Origin: Kofleriaceae bacterium
GTDB taxonomy: Bacteria > Myxococcota_A > Polyangia > Haliangiales > Haliangiaceae
DNA length: 64,000 nt
Assembly: GCA_018057825.1 (NCBI GenBank)
Contig: JAGPCY010000017.1
Location: forward strand, 112,661 to 176,660
Direction: 5' to 3'
This document shows positions 63,267-64,000 of this stretch, piece by piece; the stretch's first letter is position 1; each line of letters starts with the position of its first letter. The notes under the pieces are model-generated. The model saw only the letters and a program-made list of their open reading frames with translations. It searched no databases and was not told where the DNA came from. The translations under genes were made by a program, and so were the position numbers.

Positions 63267-63419
63267 CTCCTCGGGGGTGGCTCTCACCCGCCACGCGCCC
63301 ACAAGCGCAGGGGCCGTGACCACGACCGCCTCCCGCACTCTCACCTCGCCTTCAGCCAGCCTCGGTCGTGGGCACTGCCCGTGCGCGCAGGGCGCGCAGG
63401 GTGAGCCACCCCCGAGGAG
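63267..63419 (-). ncRNA. Structured mRNA leader hiding the S23-type ribosome site
   Basis: The leader of the S23-type gene contains a perfect 17-bp inverted repeat (63267-63283 with 63403-63419; minus-strand 3' arm GAGCCACCCCCGAGGAG) extended by ACCC/GGGT across a 2-nt bulge. Inside it is a 9-bp stem CCACGACCG/CGGTCGTGG (63320-63328 with 63363-63371) and a TGCGCGC/GCGCGCA hairpin. The 3' arm carries the Shine-Dalgarno. This could be an autoregulatory leader bound by the S23 protein, or a DNA-level inverted repeat of a small element. Confidence 0.55.
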
Positions 63420-63464
63420 CCGTCGTCCACGCCGCCCTCGCGCGAGGTCATCGCGCCGCCATCG

Positions 63465-63800
63465 CCCGGCGCAGCGCAGCGGCGAGCCGCAGCGCCGCCA
63501 GGCGCAGCGCAGCGTCGACGAGCCGCGCCGCCGAGCTGGCCACCGCCCGGCGCAGGGCTGCGTCGAACTGCGTCGCCGAGCCGGCGCTGCGCAGCGTCGA
63601 CGAGCTGCCTCGCCGAGCCGGCGCAGCGCTGCGTCGACGAGCTGCCTCGCCGAGCTGGCCTTCGCCCGACGCAGCGCGCCGCCGAGCCGCGTCGCCGAGC
63701 ACGCCACCGCCCGACGCAGCGCGCCGCCGAGCCGCGTCGCCGAGCACGCCACCGCCCGACGCAGCGCGCCGCCGAGCCGCGTCGCCGAGATGGCCATCGC
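63465..63800. repeat. Tandem repeat block with three 45-bp units
   Basis: Units of exactly 45 nt start at 63663, 63708 and 63753; the first two are identical and the third differs at its end. Degenerate versions (GCCGAG, GCGCAGCG, GTCGACGAGC) extend left to about 63465. Both strands are open in some frames, but composition and lack of a ribosome site argue against coding. A short GGTTCC triplicate lies at 63860-63876. Together with the leader this fills 63261-63884. Confidence 0.75.
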
Positions 63801-63884
63801 CCGTCCGGGGCTCCGTGGTCGGGGTGCCCTCGCGACCTCCCGCGCACCGTCCCGCGCCGGTTCCGGTTCCGGTTCCAATGCCGG

Positions 63885-64000
63885 TCAGTTAACGCCTTTC
63901 GCCCGGTGAGCCGTGGACTTACGCGCGTAGGGACTGTCCTTGCGTTTGACGACGCGGTCGTAGCGACGATGCGAGCGACGTGGCGGCAGGACGAAGCGGA
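63885..64000 (-). CDS. C-terminal fragment of an unidentified basic protein (cut by window edge)
   Basis: Reading leftward from the window edge, 37 codons are open to TGA at 63885-63887. The peptide is strongly basic (RRSHRRYDRVVKRKDSPYAR, then KSTAHRAKGVN) and less GC-biased in composition than the repeats beside it (TTA, AAA codons nearby), so it looks like the real end of a gene starting outside the window. Too short to assign; nucleic-acid binding is a guess from charge. Confidence 0.5.
   Translation of the reverse strand, partial: RFVLPPRRSHRRYDRVVKRKDSPYARKSTAHRAKGVN

Noticed and set aside
62931..63878. A 315-residue protein extending the S23-type gene upstream
   Set aside because: The extension covers the structured leader and 45-bp repeats and is low-complexity Arg/Ala. 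The conserved family starts at [11 protein letters not shown], directly after a good ribosome site.

Overview
This 64 kb window is GC-rich chromosomal DNA with the hallmarks of a myxobacterium (Myxococcota; a Haliangium/Kofleria-type lineage is my best guess, inferred from gene content only). Evidence: eight proteins end in a MYXO-CTERM-like tail (Cys-containing GC motif, hydrophobic helix, Arg cluster), there are two eukaryotic-type Ser/Thr kinases, an FHA-domain sigma-54 activator, many lipoproteins, PEGA-like domains and DUF2330 proteins. No rRNA, tRNA, CRISPR array, prophage or insertion sequence was seen.

Layout. 1-6375: a translationally coupled carotenoid operon (crtY end, crtE, crtI, crtB, an unknown five-helix membrane protein, a CrtQ/HpnB-like glycosyltransferase, a methyltransferase). 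6400-14480: a copper monooxygenase-like lipoprotein with a c-heme motif, the FHA/sigma-54 activator, PEGA-like lipoprotein and Ser/Thr kinase, a cytochrome-like lipoprotein and a pectinacetylesterase-like lipoprotein. 14467-29544: one long leftward set of co-directional genes: seven tandem DUF2330 paralogs, a pentaheme cytochrome lipoprotein, a small secreted protein and an HTTM membrane protein. 29931-33486: a leftward polysaccharide chain-length/BY-kinase-like operon. 33513-40000: PHP phosphoesterase, exported proteins, EVE protein, astacin-like protease, DUF1338 protein. 39915-49755: a large kinase-ATPase signalling protein, PilZ protein, Mpl-GNAT fusion, inositol monophosphatase, a secreted M24 pseudopeptidase, DUF2293. 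49885-58485: MobA-like, CapA-like, Dus, a degenerate enhancer-binding protein cut by an amber codon, then a glycosyltransferase / oxidoreductase-epimerase fusion / GNAT operon. 58513-62477: GH15 glucosidase and an OtsA-OtsB trehalose fusion. 62478-64000: repeats, a four-helix-bundle (S23-type) gene with a strongly base-paired leader, and the end of another gene.

Regulation visible in the DNA. Five lipoprotein genes carry a GG-N10-GC/GT (-24/-12, sigma-54-like) element whose last base is exactly 14 nt before the start codon, predicting almost leaderless mRNAs; two of these regions share a long palindrome that could be an activator site, and a sigma-54 activator gene lies next to one of them. 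Many other genes have a TANNNT -10 box 5-9 nt before ATG/GTG, again predicting leaderless transcripts, including a compact symmetric bidirectional promoter at 33487-33512. Seven GAGNCC-type hexamer arrays are scattered through the window; six begin right after a stop codon with the G-rich strand in sense.

Best candidates for new biology are the DUF2330 paralog array with a hypervariable cassette, the fixed-spacing sigma-54-like lipoprotein regulon, the post-stop hexamer arrays, and the leader that buries the ribosome binding site of the S23-type gene.
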